Part shown: positions 8,975 to 17,065 of the stretch, in pieces
How positions within the stretch are numbered: the first letter of the stretch is position 1
How the letters are laid out: each line of letters starts with the position of its first letter
Assembly: GCF_002222635.1 (NCBI RefSeq)
Contig: NZ_CP022415.1
Span: 558,001 to 622,000, forward strand
Reading direction: 5' to 3'
DNA from: Pseudosulfitobacter pseudonitzschiae
GTDB taxonomy: Bacteria > Pseudomonadota > Alphaproteobacteria > Rhodobacterales > Rhodobacteraceae
DNA: 64,000 nt
Notes under the pieces: model-generated
Told to the model about the DNA's origin: nothing
The model's input: only the letters and a program-made list of their open reading frames with translations
Database searches by the model: none
Made by a program: the position numbers and the translations under genes

Positions 8975-10335
8975 CACTCCGTCGCAAAAGCCTGCTTAAA
9001 TCGCTGATATCTTCACTGCTCTTGCCAGCGTTTGCGGTGATGGTGGTGGGCGTGTTCATCGTCTACCACGTCTTCAATGACGAATATGACGAACTGTTTG
9101 ACGCCAGCCTGACCAGCAAGGCGCATCTGCTGCTGGCCTTCATCGAAAGCACAAGTGGGGAAACCGGCCAGACCGACGGGGGCGCAGACAACCTGCTGTC
9201 CTTTGACGCCAACCTGCGCGCGGCGGACGAACATCTGCTGTTCTGGTATCTCGACAGTGCGGGCGACATCCTTGCGCAATCCGCCTCTGTTGGCGACCTG
9301 ACGCTGCCTGCGGGCCTGCCGCTCGGGATCAGCACAGCGCCGGACTACCGTTTTCTCGCGCTCGCCGCGACACGGCCCGTTGCCGGAACCGTGATCGTAG
9401 CCGAGCCCACAGCCGAACGAACCGAGGCCACAACAGATGTGGTGACCGGCGTTGTCGTGGGCTTTGCGCTGCTGGGGCTGTTGTTCGCCGTCGCGTCGTT
9501 TTGGGCGGTGCGCCGGTCGGTTGCGATGATTGCCGATCTCAGCGGGCACATCGCGCAAAAGAACGAACACAACCTGTCCCCCATCGACCGCCATAACGCC
9601 TTTGTCGAAATCACCCCCGCGATTGACACGCTGGATTCGCTGATGTCACGGCTGGACGGCGCGCTGGCTGCGGAACGCGCCTTTGCCACCAACGCGGCCC
9701 ACGAATTGCGCACGCCGGTGGCCATCTGTCTGGCCCACGTACAGCGGTTGCGCACGCAACTGGATGATCCGGCCCAGGCCGGCAATGCCGCCGAAATCGA
9801 GGCGGGCCTGAAACGGCTGGTACGTCTGATCGAACGTTTGTTGCAAGCATCGCGTGCCCAGTCGGGGCTGGGTCTGAACGCGGTCGAGATGGACATAAAT
9901 CCGGTGATTTCCTTGCTGATGAACGAGATGCAGAACCGTGGTCCTGCCTCGGACGCGCTGGTGCTGAAGCCGCCCACCGGCCAGTGGTCCAGCCGTGTTG
10001 ATCCCGACGCCTTGGGCATCATCCTCAACAATCTGTTCGACAATGCGCTGAAATATGCCTCTGGTCCTGCGCCCACCGTGATCGACGCCAGCCAGTCGGG
10101 GCGGGTGGTTGTGTCCAACGACTGCGCACCGCTGGCGCCTGCCGATCTTGAGGCGATCAAGAAACGGTTCATCCGGCGCGCCACGCTGTCAGACGGCTAT
10201 GGTCTGGGCCTGTCGATCGCTCAGGATCTGTGCCGCCAATCGGGCTGCACGCTGGACATCGTCTCTCCCAAAAAGGGCAGCACGCGCGGATTCGCGGCTG
10301 TCGTCACGCTGCCACAGAGGGCAGCACAGCCCTAG
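8971..10335 (+). CDS. Membrane sensor histidine kinase (partner of 8318-8974)
   Basis: A 454-residue protein starting at the ATG that overlaps the response regulator stop (ATGA). Two membrane helices (about residues 12-33 and 157-180) bracket a periplasmic sensor of about 120 residues; a HAMP-like segment follows. The HisKA box is ATNAAHELRTPVA with phospho-acceptor His244. The ATPase domain shows the N box in NNLFDNALKYAS and a G box in GYGLGLSIAQDL. The sensor type is like that of QseC/PmrB-type kinases with a short periplasmic domain. The ligand is unknown; the operon context points to an envelope or cation signal. Confidence 0.92.
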   Translation: MTLRRKSLLKSLISSLLLPAFAVMVVGVFIVYHVFNDEYDELFDASLTSKAHLLLAFIESTSGETGQTDGGADNLLSFDANLRAADEHLLFWYLDSAGDILAQSASVGDLTLPAGLPLGISTAPDYRFLALAATRPVAGTVIVAEPTAERTEATTDVVTGVVVGFALLGLLFAVASFWAVRRSVAMIADLSGHIAQKNEHNLSPIDRHNAFVEITPAIDTLDSLMSRLDGALAAERAFATNAAHELRTPVAICLAHVQRLRTQLDDPAQAGNAAEIEAGLKRLVRLIERLLQASRAQSGLGLNAVEMDINPVISLLMNEMQNRGPASDALVLKPPTGQWSSRVDPDALGIILNNLFDNALKYASGPAPTVIDASQSGRVVVSNDCAPLAPADLEAIKKRFIRRATLSDGYGLGLSIAQDLCRQSGCTLDIVSPKKGSTRGFAAVVTLPQRAAQP

Positions 10336-10471
10336 GCCCGCTGGCCCCCCTATTGCAGCACTTTCGCCACATTCTGTTACTGCAAAAGGCACAGCGCCGC
10401 GCCAGATGATCTGGCCGCGTGGCAGCAAAAACGCCACATTTTCAAGGGGCGGCGCACCGCGCTCACAACCC

Positions 10472-10505
10472 AAGGGTGTGTTGAATAAGGCCTCTCACAC
10501 CCCTT
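10472..10505 (+). terminator. Possible terminator after the lipid/two-component block
   Basis: AAGGGTGTG at 10472-10480 pairs with CACACCCCTT at 10496-10505, with one bulged C and a 15-base loop. TG-rich sequence with TTT follows on the plus strand. It sits 137 bases after the histidine kinase stop. The stem is imperfect and the T tract is weak, so this is a moderate candidate. Confidence 0.35.
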
Positions 10506-10681
10506 GTTTGTATCGTTTTGCGGGGTCAATATTCTGCATATTTTCCTGTAGACGTCCAAATGTTGACGCAAACTTCGACGATACTGAACACGTCCCCCGA
10601 GATCGCCATTGCGGATGGCATCGGGTCTTAACGAGTAAACGCGGTTTTCACACAAAACATGACTCCCGCAACCGGCAGGCG

Positions 10682-10703
10682 GCGCTGCCCTCGGGGGCAG
10701 CGC
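10682..10703 (-). terminator. Hairpin just downstream of phnM
   Basis: GCGCTGCCC (10682-10690) pairs perfectly with GGGCAGCGC (10695-10703) around a four-base loop, 13 bases past the phnM stop. No T tract follows on the minus strand, so it may protect the 3' end of the mRNA or assist termination rather than be a classic intrinsic terminator. Confidence 0.4.
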
Positions 10704-10715
10704 TCAATGTCCGGC

Positions 10716-11861
10716 TCAGGCCACCCGCCGCCCTTCCGACCAAACCGCCTGCACCAGCGGCGCACCTTCCAGCAGACCAAAGCGGATCAGGTCAGCGCGC
10801 TTGCCCACCACAACCTCGCCCCGATCCATCAACCCGACCGAACGCGCAGGCGTGGCCGTTACCGTCGCAATGGCACGCGCCATGTCGTCCCAGACATCGG
10901 CCAGTTGCATCGCCGCCAGCAACAAGGCCGCAGGCACATAATCCGACGACACGATGTCCAGCAGTCCCGCCGCAGCCAGTTCCTGCGCCGCCACATTCCC
11001 CGAATGTGACCCGCCGCGCACCAGATTGGGCGCGCCCATCATCGTGGCAATCCCCGATGCTCGGCACGCTTCGGCGGCCTCGACCGTGGTGGGAAATTCC
11101 GCGATGGCCACCCCGTGCGCATGGCTGGCCGCCACCTGACCTGCGGTGGTGTCGTCATGGCTGGCCAGCGTAGCCCCATAGCGCCCTGCCGCAGCCACAG
11201 CCGCCGCCTCGTGTTTGGTGCCCAGCTTGGCCTGCAGCCCGTACAGAAACTCGATATACTCGGCAAAACCCTCGGCTTCCATGTTGTGCTTGCCACGCAC
11301 GTAGGTTTCGAACTTGGACACATCGCGGAACTGGCGCTGTCCCGGCGTGTGGTCCATCAGCGACACGATCCCCACCTTGTCGTCCGCCCCGAATTCGTCC
11401 AGCTCCTCTTCCAGTGTTTCCGAACAGATTTCGGCACGCAGGTGGATGTGGTGGCTGATCTTCAGCGCTCCACGGTTGCGCATGTCCAGAATTTCGTCGG
11501 CCATCTGGCGCGCATATTTGCCATAGCGTTTGTGATCCCCCGACAGGATCGAGCCCACGCGAATGGCGTCGAACACCGTGGTGATGCCGGTGCCCGCCAG
11601 CTCGCGGTCATGGGCCAGAATGGCCGCACGGTGGGGCCAGTCGACCTTGGGGCGCGGCACCATATGCCGTTCCAGATTGTCGGTGTGCAGCTCGATCAGG
11701 CCGGGGGCCAGATAGTCGTCCCCGCAGTCCTGCGCCGCAGGCACACCCGTGCCACCCGAAGCAACATCGGCAATCTTGCCATCCCGCAGCACCACGGTTC
11801 CGGTGATCACTTCGTCGGGCAGCACCACGCGGGCGTTGGTCAATACGGTGTCTTGAGTCAT
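10716..11861 (-). CDS. phnM: Alpha-D-ribose 1-methylphosphonate 5-triphosphate diphosphatase
   Basis: A 381-residue amidohydrolase-superfamily enzyme that removes pyrophosphate from the triphosphate intermediate of the C-P lyase pathway. The N-terminal metal motif is in APGLIELHTDNLERH, with further landmarks SLMDHTPGQRQF and LASHDDTT. Length matches the E. coli enzyme (378). It is the last gene of the operon and its ATG overlaps the phnN stop (positions 11858-11861). The C-terminus has the usual urease-type end with GKRADLI. It acts in the cytoplasm downstream of PhnGHL/PhnI and upstream of PhnJ. Confidence 0.95.
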   Translation of the reverse strand: MTQDTVLTNARVVLPDEVITGTVVLRDGKIADVASGGTGVPAAQDCGDDYLAPGLIELHTDNLERHMVPRPKVDWPHRAAILAHDRELAGTGITTVFDAIRVGSILSGDHKRYGKYARQMADEILDMRNRGALKISHHIHLRAEICSETLEEELDEFGADDKVGIVSLMDHTPGQRQFRDVSKFETYVRGKHNMEAEGFAEYIEFLYGLQAKLGTKHEAAAVAAAGRYGATLASHDDTTAGQVAASHAHGVAIAEFPTTVEAAEACRASGIATMMGAPNLVRGGSHSGNVAAQELAAAGLLDIVSSDYVPAALLLAAMQLADVWDDMARAIATVTATPARSVGLMDRGEVVVGKRADLIRFGLLEGAPLVQAVWSEGRRVA

Positions 11862-12412
11862 GTCTGTGTCACGTCTTTCTGTGGATAAAGGGCTGCCAGC
11901 GCCCGCTGGACGGTGTCTGCGATGGGGCCGGAATTGTCGATATGTATCGCGTTGATCCCGCCCGGCAGGGCAAAACCCGCCCGCGCCAGACGCGCATCAA
12001 TTTCGTGGCCATCCTCGCGGCCCCGTGCCATCAGGCGCGCGCGCAAAACGGCGGGGCTGGCGGTCAGCAGCAGCACCGGCATCGCGCCAAAGCGCGCCTT
12101 GGCCGCGCCCAGCACGCTGCGCGACAGGTTCACCAGCAAATCGCACCCCTGTGCCAGTTCGGTGTCCACGCTGACCGGAATACCATAGCGCAATCCATGC
12201 GCCTGCCAGCTCAGGGCAAATTCGCCGGCCGCCTGCATCCCCATGAACATCGGCACGCTCACCGCGTCATAATCCTCGCCGCCTGCATCGGCGGTGCGGG
12301 TGATCACCCGCCGCACCAGCGACAGCTGCGGGGCAGCATCGACCAGCGCCTGCATCACTGTGTCCTTGCCCACGCCTGACGGGCCGACGACTGCAATCAT
12401 CCGCCCCGTCAT
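11858..12412 (-). CDS. phnN: Ribose 1,5-bisphosphate phosphokinase
   Basis: A 184-residue P-loop kinase from the ATG at 12412, which overlaps the phnL stop as ATGA; this coupling decides the start. The P-loop is GPSGVGKDT near the N-terminus and the rest resembles the guanylate-kinase fold. It converts ribose 1,5-bisphosphate from C-P lyase breakdown to phosphoribosyl diphosphate. The E. coli protein has 185 residues. Here the gene lies between phnL and phnM, whereas E. coli places it after phnM. Confidence 0.93.
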   Translation of the reverse strand: MTGRMIAVVGPSGVGKDTVMQALVDAAPQLSLVRRVITRTADAGGEDYDAVSVPMFMGMQAAGEFALSWQAHGLRYGIPVSVDTELAQGCDLLVNLSRSVLGAAKARFGAMPVLLLTASPAVLRARLMARGREDGHEIDARLARAGFALPGGINAIHIDNSGPIADTVQRALAALYPQKDVTQT

Positions 12413-13092
12413 GCGTTTGAACCGGGCGTAAAGGCAGCCGCATCTATCACCCGGTCGCACACCCGATCCCGCGCCGCCTCGTCGTGGAAGATACCGACGA
12501 TGGCCGCGCCCCGCGCCTTGGCCTCTTCGATCAGCGACAGCACGACCTCGCGGTTGGCAACGTCCAGACTGGCGGTCGGTTCGTCCAGCAAAAGCGCCGG
12601 ATAATCATAGGCAAACCCGCGCGCGATGTTCACCCGCTGCTGCTCGCCGCCCGAAAATGTCGTGGGGCTCAGCCCCCAAAGACGCTCTGGAATATTCAGC
12701 CGCGCCAGCAATGCGCGCGCCCGCGTCTGCGCCGCCGCGTGGTCATGTCCGGTGCGCAGCAGCGGCTCGGCCACCACGTCCAGCGTCGACACACGCGGGA
12801 CCACCCGCAGGAACTGGCTGACATATCCCAACGTGCCCCGCCGCAGCGCCAATATCTCGCGCGGTGCCGCCGTAGCCACATCCACGCCGCCGATCCGGAT
12901 ATGCCCCGAGGCCGCCAGATAGTTGCCGTAGAGCATCCGCATCAGTGTGGATTTTCCTGCCCCGGATGCCCCGATCAGCCCGACACATTCACCGGGGGCA
13001 ACGTCGAACGCAGCCCCCTGCATCACCGGAATGACGGTGCCGCCCTGATTGTGCAAGGTAAACGACTTGGACAGGTTCTCGACTTGGATCAT
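12409..13092 (-). CDS. phnL: C-P lyase ABC-type ATPase subunit PhnL
   Basis: A 227-residue ABC ATPase. It has Walker [10 protein letters not shown] (residues 41-49), signature [14 protein letters not shown] and Walker [12 protein letters not shown]. It has no membrane partner here; in this pathway PhnL associates with the PhnGHIJ core and is required with PhnI for coupling phosphonate to ATP. It starts 53 bases after phnK ends, the only real gap in the operon, and this gap holds a hairpin at 13122-13140. Its stop overlaps phnN. Confidence 0.95.
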   Translation of the reverse strand: MIQVENLSKSFTLHNQGGTVIPVMQGAAFDVAPGECVGLIGASGAGKSTLMRMLYGNYLAASGHIRIGGVDVATAAPREILALRRGTLGYVSQFLRVVPRVSTLDVVAEPLLRTGHDHAAAQTRARALLARLNIPERLWGLSPTTFSGGEQQRVNIARGFAYDYPALLLDEPTASLDVANREVVLSLIEEAKARGAAIVGIFHDEAARDRVCDRVIDAAAFTPGSNA

Positions 13093-13121
13093 TTTGTTAA
13101 CCTATTGTTAATAAACAGAAA

Positions 13122-13140
13122 AGGTTTCGCTGCGAAACCT
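13122..13140 (-). terminator. Hairpin with T-rich tail between phnK and phnL
   Basis: AGGTTTCG (13122-13129) and CGAAACCT (13133-13140) pair perfectly with a three-base loop. On the minus strand the stem is followed by TTTTCTGTTTATT. In an otherwise overlapping operon this looks like an attenuator or a processing/stability element that could lower expression of phnLNM relative to phnGHIJK. Confidence 0.5.
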
Positions 13141-13144
13141 GTCC

Positions 13145-13915
13145 TCATACCTGCAAGACCGACGACACCAGCAGTTGCGTATAGGCGTGTTGCGGATCGT
13201 CCAGCACCTGATCGGTCAGGCCGGTCTCGACCACATGGCCGTCTTTCATCACCATCAGCCGGTCCGCCAGCAGCCGCACCACCGCCAGATCGTGCGTGAC
13301 GATGATCGCGCTCAACCCCATCTCGCGCACCAGCCCGCGCAGCAAATCCAGCAACCGCGCCTGCACGCTGACATCCAGGCCCCCCGTCGGCTCGTCCATA
13401 AACACCAGACGCGGCCCGGTGACCAGATTGCGCGCGATTTGCAACCGCTGCTGCATCCCCCCCGAAAAGGCCGTGGGCCGGTCGTCGATCCGGTCGGCGG
13501 CAATCTCGACCCGCCCCAGCCAGTCCGTCGCGGCGTCGCGGATATTGCCGTAATGCCGGGCCCCCACCGCCATCAGCCGCTCGCCCACATTGCCGCCCGC
13601 ACTCACGTTCATCCGCAGCCCGTCGCGGGCATGCTGGTGAACAAAGGCCCAGTCGGTGCGCCCCAGCATCCGCCGCTCCGGCTCGCGCATGGTGACAGTG
13701 TCGCGCAGGCCCTCGGTCTTGGTGTCAAAGCGCACAGCACCGCTGTCCGGTGTCAAATGCCCCGCCAGACAGTTCAGCAAGGTCGACTTGCCCGACCCGC
13801 TCTCGCCCACGATGCCCATGACCTCGCCGGGGAACAGATCGAACGACACATCCTTGCATCCCACCCGCGCGCCATAGAATTTGGCGATGTTCTCTACCTG
13901 CAAAAGCGGTGTCAT
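13145..13915 (-). CDS. phnK: C-P lyase ABC-type ATPase subunit PhnK
   Basis: A 256-residue ABC ATPase from the ATG at 13915, which overlaps the phnJ stop by four bases; the frame stays open upstream but the coupling decides the start. It has Walker A GESGSGKST (residues 37-45), signature FSGGMQQRLQIARN and Walker B LVFMDEPTGGLD. PhnK binds the PhnGHIJ core as a dimer in E. coli and resembles dipeptide-transporter ATPases in sequence. No permease is encoded next to it, which fits a soluble C-P lyase role and not transport. Confidence 0.95.
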   Translation of the reverse strand: MTPLLQVENIAKFYGARVGCKDVSFDLFPGEVMGIVGESGSGKSTLLNCLAGHLTPDSGAVRFDTKTEGLRDTVTMREPERRMLGRTDWAFVHQHARDGLRMNVSAGGNVGERLMAVGARHYGNIRDAATDWLGRVEIAADRIDDRPTAFSGGMQQRLQIARNLVTGPRLVFMDEPTGGLDVSVQARLLDLLRGLVREMGLSAIIVTHDLAVVRLLADRLMVMKDGHVVETGLTDQVLDDPQHAYTQLLVSSVLQV

Positions 13916-14781
13916 GCCGCGTCCTCCCCAACCGGAACGCCCTGTGCGCCCACGTGCCCAGCAGCACGGCGCTTGCTGCAATAATCGGTGTCCGAACACA
14001 TGAACAGACGCCCGCCTGCGTCGTCGACAATCAACTCGTCCAGATAGCTGTCAGTCGCCCCGCACAGATCGCAGGCATGGTCCGCCTTGCTGGCTTCGAA
14101 GGGGAAATCCTCGAAATCCAGACTGACCACCTTGCTATAGGGAGGCACCGCATAAATCCGCTGCTCGCGCCCCGCACCAAACAGCTGGATCGCGGCCATC
14201 TCCAACTTGGGATTGTCGAATTTCGGAATGGGCGAGGGGTCCATCACATAGCGCCCCTCGACCTTCACCGGATAGGCATAGGCCGTGGCAATCGCGCCGT
14301 GCTGGCTGATGTCTTCATAAAGCTTCACATGCATCAGCCCGTATTCTTCCAGACTGTGCATCTTGCGTGTCTCGACCTCGGAGGGTTCCAGAAACCGCAG
14401 CGGTTCGGGGATCGGCACCTGATAGACCAGTATCTGGTCCTCGCGCAGCACCTCTTCGGGAATGCGGTGACGGGTCTGGATCACGCTGGCCTCTGCCGTG
14501 GCCTCGGTCACCGCGACACCTGCGGTCTTTTCGAAAAACCGCCGGATCGACACGGCGTTGGTGGTGTCGTCGGCCCCCTGATCGATCACCTTGAACGTAT
14601 CATCGGGCGTCAGCACCGCCGCCGACACCTGAACCCCGCCCGTGCCCCAGCCATAGGGCATCGGCATTTCGCGGCTGGCAAAGGGCACCTGATAACCCGG
14701 TATCGCCAGCCCCTTGAGGATCGCGCGGCGGATCATCCGCTTGGTCTGCTCGTCCAGATAGGCAAAGTTATACTCGCTCAT
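13912..14781 (-). CDS. phnJ: Alpha-D-ribose 1-methylphosphonate 5-phosphate C-P lyase
   Basis: A 289-residue radical-SAM-type enzyme that cleaves the C-P bond. Four cysteines, Cys237, Cys240, Cys262 and Cys268, keep the C-x2-C-x21-C-x5-C spacing of the iron-sulfur and thiyl-radical cysteines known from E. coli PhnJ. Gly-rich YGWGTGG near residue 43 is another family landmark. The ATG overlaps the phnI stop (14778-14781). The length is slightly above the E. coli protein (281) because of a C-terminal tail. All residues expected for activity appear present. Confidence 0.96.
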   Translation of the reverse strand: MSEYNFAYLDEQTKRMIRRAILKGLAIPGYQVPFASREMPMPYGWGTGGVQVSAAVLTPDDTFKVIDQGADDTTNAVSIRRFFEKTAGVAVTEATAEASVIQTRHRIPEEVLREDQILVYQVPIPEPLRFLEPSEVETRKMHSLEEYGLMHVKLYEDISQHGAIATAYAYPVKVEGRYVMDPSPIPKFDNPKLEMAAIQLFGAGREQRIYAVPPYSKVVSLDFEDFPFEASKADHACDLCGATDSYLDELIVDDAGGRLFMCSDTDYCSKRRAAGHVGAQGVPVGEDAA

Positions 14782-15944
14782 TGCGCTGCCTCTTCCTTCA
14801 TCTTGCCGGATAAACTTCCGCCCGCGGTTTCACCGCCGCGAGGGGAGGCTCCCGCACTGTCGTCTTTCGCTGCCGTGTTGGCCTGCGCCTCGCGCCGCAA
14901 CTTGCGGATCAATTCCAGTTCCGACTGGAAATCGACGTAGTGGGGCAACTTGATATGCTCCAGAAACCCTGTCGCCTGAATGTTGTCGGCGTGGTAGAGC
15001 ACGAATTCCTCGTCCTGCGCAGGCGCGCCAAGGTTGTCCTCGCCCAGCTCCTTCCAGCGCAGCGCGCGGTCCACCAAAGCCATAGAGATCGCCTTGCGCT
15101 CGGACATCCCGAACACCAGCCCATAGCCACGGGTGAACTGCGGCGGCTGGGTTTTCGAGCCTTGAAACTGGTTCACTGTCTCGCATTCGGTCACATCGAT
15201 CTCGCCGATCTCGATGGCAAACCCCAGTTCGGGAATGTCCATCTCGACCGCCACCGTACCGATGCGCAGTTCCGCGACGAAAGCGTGGTTGCGCGCGTAT
15301 CCGCGCTGCGTCGAATAGGCCATCCCAAGGATAAACCCCTCATCGCCCCGCGCCAGCGCTTGCAGGCGCAGATCGCGGGTCGCGGGCAATTCCAGCGGCG
15401 TGCGCGTCAGATCGGGTGGCGTGGTGTCGTTGTCCGTTTCGGTCTGGATCAGCCCCTCGCGGTCGAGAAAGCTCATGATATGCGGCGTCTGGGCGGTGCT
15501 TGCGGTGCCTTGTTCGGCCTCGGGCACGTCTGCCCCCTCGGCGGCCAGTTTGAAATCCAGCAGCCGGTGCGTGTAGTCAAAGGTCGGCCCCAGCATCTGC
15601 CCGCCCGGTGCGTCCTTGAACGTCGCGGATACACGGCGGTCGCAGGTCATCGTTTCGGTCTCGATCGGGATCGATCCGCCAAAGCGCGGCAGGGTGGTGC
15701 GATAGGCACGGATCAGAAAGATCGCCTCGATCAGATCGCCGCGCGATTGCTTGATCGCCAGCGCGGCCAGGTCGGGATCATAAAGCGACCCTTCGGCCAT
15801 CACCCGGTTCACGGCCAGCTTCAGTTGTTCGCGGATTTGCGGCACCGACAATTCGGCCACCGACGCATCGCCGCGCCGCTCTTCGGCCAGCCACGCGTGG
15901 GCATTGTCAATCGCCCGCTCTCCGCCTTTTACGGCTACATACAT
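14778..15944 (-). CDS. phnI: C-P lyase core subunit PhnI (nucleosidase)
   Basis: A 388-residue protein of the PhnI family. With PhnG, PhnH and PhnL it replaces the adenine of ATP by methylphosphonate; PhnI alone acts as a purine nucleosidase. It is longer than the E. coli protein (354), mainly from a charged C-terminal tail rich in Ala, Ser and Gly (last ~25 residues). The ATG overlaps the phnH stop in the arrangement TGATG. The family has no simple motif, so the call rests on overall match and position between phnH and phnJ. Confidence 0.95.
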   Translation of the reverse strand: MYVAVKGGERAIDNAHAWLAEERRGDASVAELSVPQIREQLKLAVNRVMAEGSLYDPDLAALAIKQSRGDLIEAIFLIRAYRTTLPRFGGSIPIETETMTCDRRVSATFKDAPGGQMLGPTFDYTHRLLDFKLAAEGADVPEAEQGTASTAQTPHIMSFLDREGLIQTETDNDTTPPDLTRTPLELPATRDLRLQALARGDEGFILGMAYSTQRGYARNHAFVAELRIGTVAVEMDIPELGFAIEIGEIDVTECETVNQFQGSKTQPPQFTRGYGLVFGMSERKAISMALVDRALRWKELGEDNLGAPAQDEEFVLYHADNIQATGFLEHIKLPHYVDFQSELELIRKLRREAQANTAAKDDSAGASPRGGETAGGSLSGKMKEEAAQ

Positions 15945-16504
15945 CAGCTTACCTTCGTGGTTCGGGGCAGGGCGGCAATCTGCGCGCCTGCGGTCAGAAA
16001 ATGGTCGAGGCCCAGCGGGAACAGTCTCGCGTTGGCCTGAAAGGCGGCAACCTCGGGCAGGGACAGCGTCGCCGTGTCCTTGATGCCCGGTCCGCGCAGG
16101 GTGGCACCTTCGTCGCTGAGCGCGTCACATTCCACGATCAGCGTGGTCGACCGGTCGGGGTATTCCGCCGTGCCGATAGGGAACGGCAGGCTGCTCAACT
16201 CGTCCCATGTGCCAGCAGCAAAGGCCGCCTGTTCGGGGCTGCAAAACGGTGCGCCGGTGTGAAAGGTTATCCAGTCGCGCACCGCTTTCGTGTCGCGCGA
16301 TGGCGCCAGAAACACTGGCGTTTCAGGGTCGCACAGGGTCAGCAACACGATGCCCGCCGCCTGCGACAAAGGCGCCGGGGGCGTGCCGCCCGCGACGGTC
16401 TCGATCCGGCCCGGCTGCGCCATCACCTGCATGATGTGGCGAAACGCATGGGCCGCGTCGATGGGGGCATTGGCAAAACCGCCGGAGAGCGCATCGGTCT
16501 GCAT
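15944..16504 (-). CDS. phnH: C-P lyase core subunit PhnH
   Basis: A 186-residue protein from the ATG at 16504, which overlaps the phnG stop by one base (TGATG). An upstream extension of the open frame exists but would run through phnG in another frame. It has the family landmarks AFRHIMQVMAQPG near the N-terminus and ATLRGPGI towards the C-terminus. PhnH is a structural subunit of the PhnGHIJ complex. Length is close to the E. coli protein (194). Confidence 0.94.
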   Translation of the reverse strand: MQTDALSGGFANAPIDAAHAFRHIMQVMAQPGRIETVAGGTPPAPLSQAAGIVLLTLCDPETPVFLAPSRDTKAVRDWITFHTGAPFCSPEQAAFAAGTWDELSSLPFPIGTAEYPDRSTTLIVECDALSDEGATLRGPGIKDTATLSLPEVAAFQANARLFPLGLDHFLTAGAQIAALPRTTKVS

Positions 16505-16959
16505 CAGTCTTCTCCTCTGACCATCGTAAAGAAATCCACCTTGGTCGCCGCCGCCTTGGCACTGCGGGTGGCGCGGGCCTTGTCCATTCTGTCCTGCAAG
16601 GGTGTCAGCACCGCAGCGCGGACTTCGTCTGCCTGTCCGGTCTGCATCAGCGCGTCGATTAATGCGGCGCGCGTCGCCTTCACCTTGTCGCGGCCCTGCA
16701 CATAGCCGTGCCCGTCCTCGCCCGAGGCCAGCCGGACCGACGCGCGGGTGACGGTCATTTCCCCAAGGTTGAAGGCGCTGCCCACAGCCCCCGCACGGCC
16801 CCGGACCATGACGCTGCCGACTTCGGGTGTGCGCAGAACGCTGTGCTCGGGGGCCAGCGCGGCACCGGTCCAAAGGGCGTCCAGATCCGCCGCGCGGCAG
16901 CGGGCCAGCAGGCCCAGCCATGCTTTGCGGGCTGCGTTCGGGTCGATCGTTTCATTCAT
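16504..16959 (-). CDS. phnG: C-P lyase core subunit PhnG
   Basis: A 151-residue protein and first gene of the C-P lyase operon. It carries LLARCRAADLDALW near the N-terminus and GEMTVTRASVRL, which resemble PhnG subunits; E. coli PhnG has 150 residues. It works with PhnI in the ribosyl transfer step. The ATG lies 15 bases from the edge of a perfect inverted repeat at 16975-17006, so transcription of the whole phnGHIJKLNM unit is probably controlled there by the divergent PhnF. Confidence 0.94.
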   Translation of the reverse strand: MNETIDPNAARKAWLGLLARCRAADLDALWTGAALAPEHSVLRTPEVGSVMVRGRAGAVGSAFNLGEMTVTRASVRLASGEDGHGYVQGRDKVKATRAALIDALMQTGQADEVRAAVLTPLQDRMDKARATRSAKAAATKVDFFTMVRGED

Positions 16960-16974
16960 GTAGACACCTTGCCG

Positions 16975-17006
16975 ATTTGTCTAGTTTACTATACAACTAG
17001 ACAAAT
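16975..17006. promoter_or_regulatory. Inverted repeat between phnG and phnF, probable PhnF operator
   Basis: ATTTGTCTAGTT (16975-16986) and AACTAGACAAAT (16995-17006) are perfect 12-base arms around the eight-base spacer TACTATAC. The repeat fills much of the 106-base divergent region and lies 15 bases before phnG and 60 bases before phnF. A GntR/UTRA repressor encoded next door is the obvious ligand. The binding is inferred, not seen. Confidence 0.75.
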
Positions 17007-17065
17007 ATATCCGCGATTCTGTTCCGTTCCGCAATCCCCAGCTTTGTGAAGATTTGGTGACACCC

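Larger units (their letters stand above)
10336..10715. other. Intergenic between convergent operons
   Basis: A 380-base spacer lies between the end of the two-component system and the end of the minus-strand phn operon. It holds no supported gene. Two hairpins were seen, at 10472-10505 and 10682-10703, and are listed separately. The stretch 10506-10560 is AT-richer than its surroundings. Confidence 0.5.

Noticed and set aside
13145-13915. PhnK and PhnL as parts of an ABC importer
   Set aside because: No permease or binding protein is encoded with them, and their position and sequence match the soluble C-P lyase ATPases.
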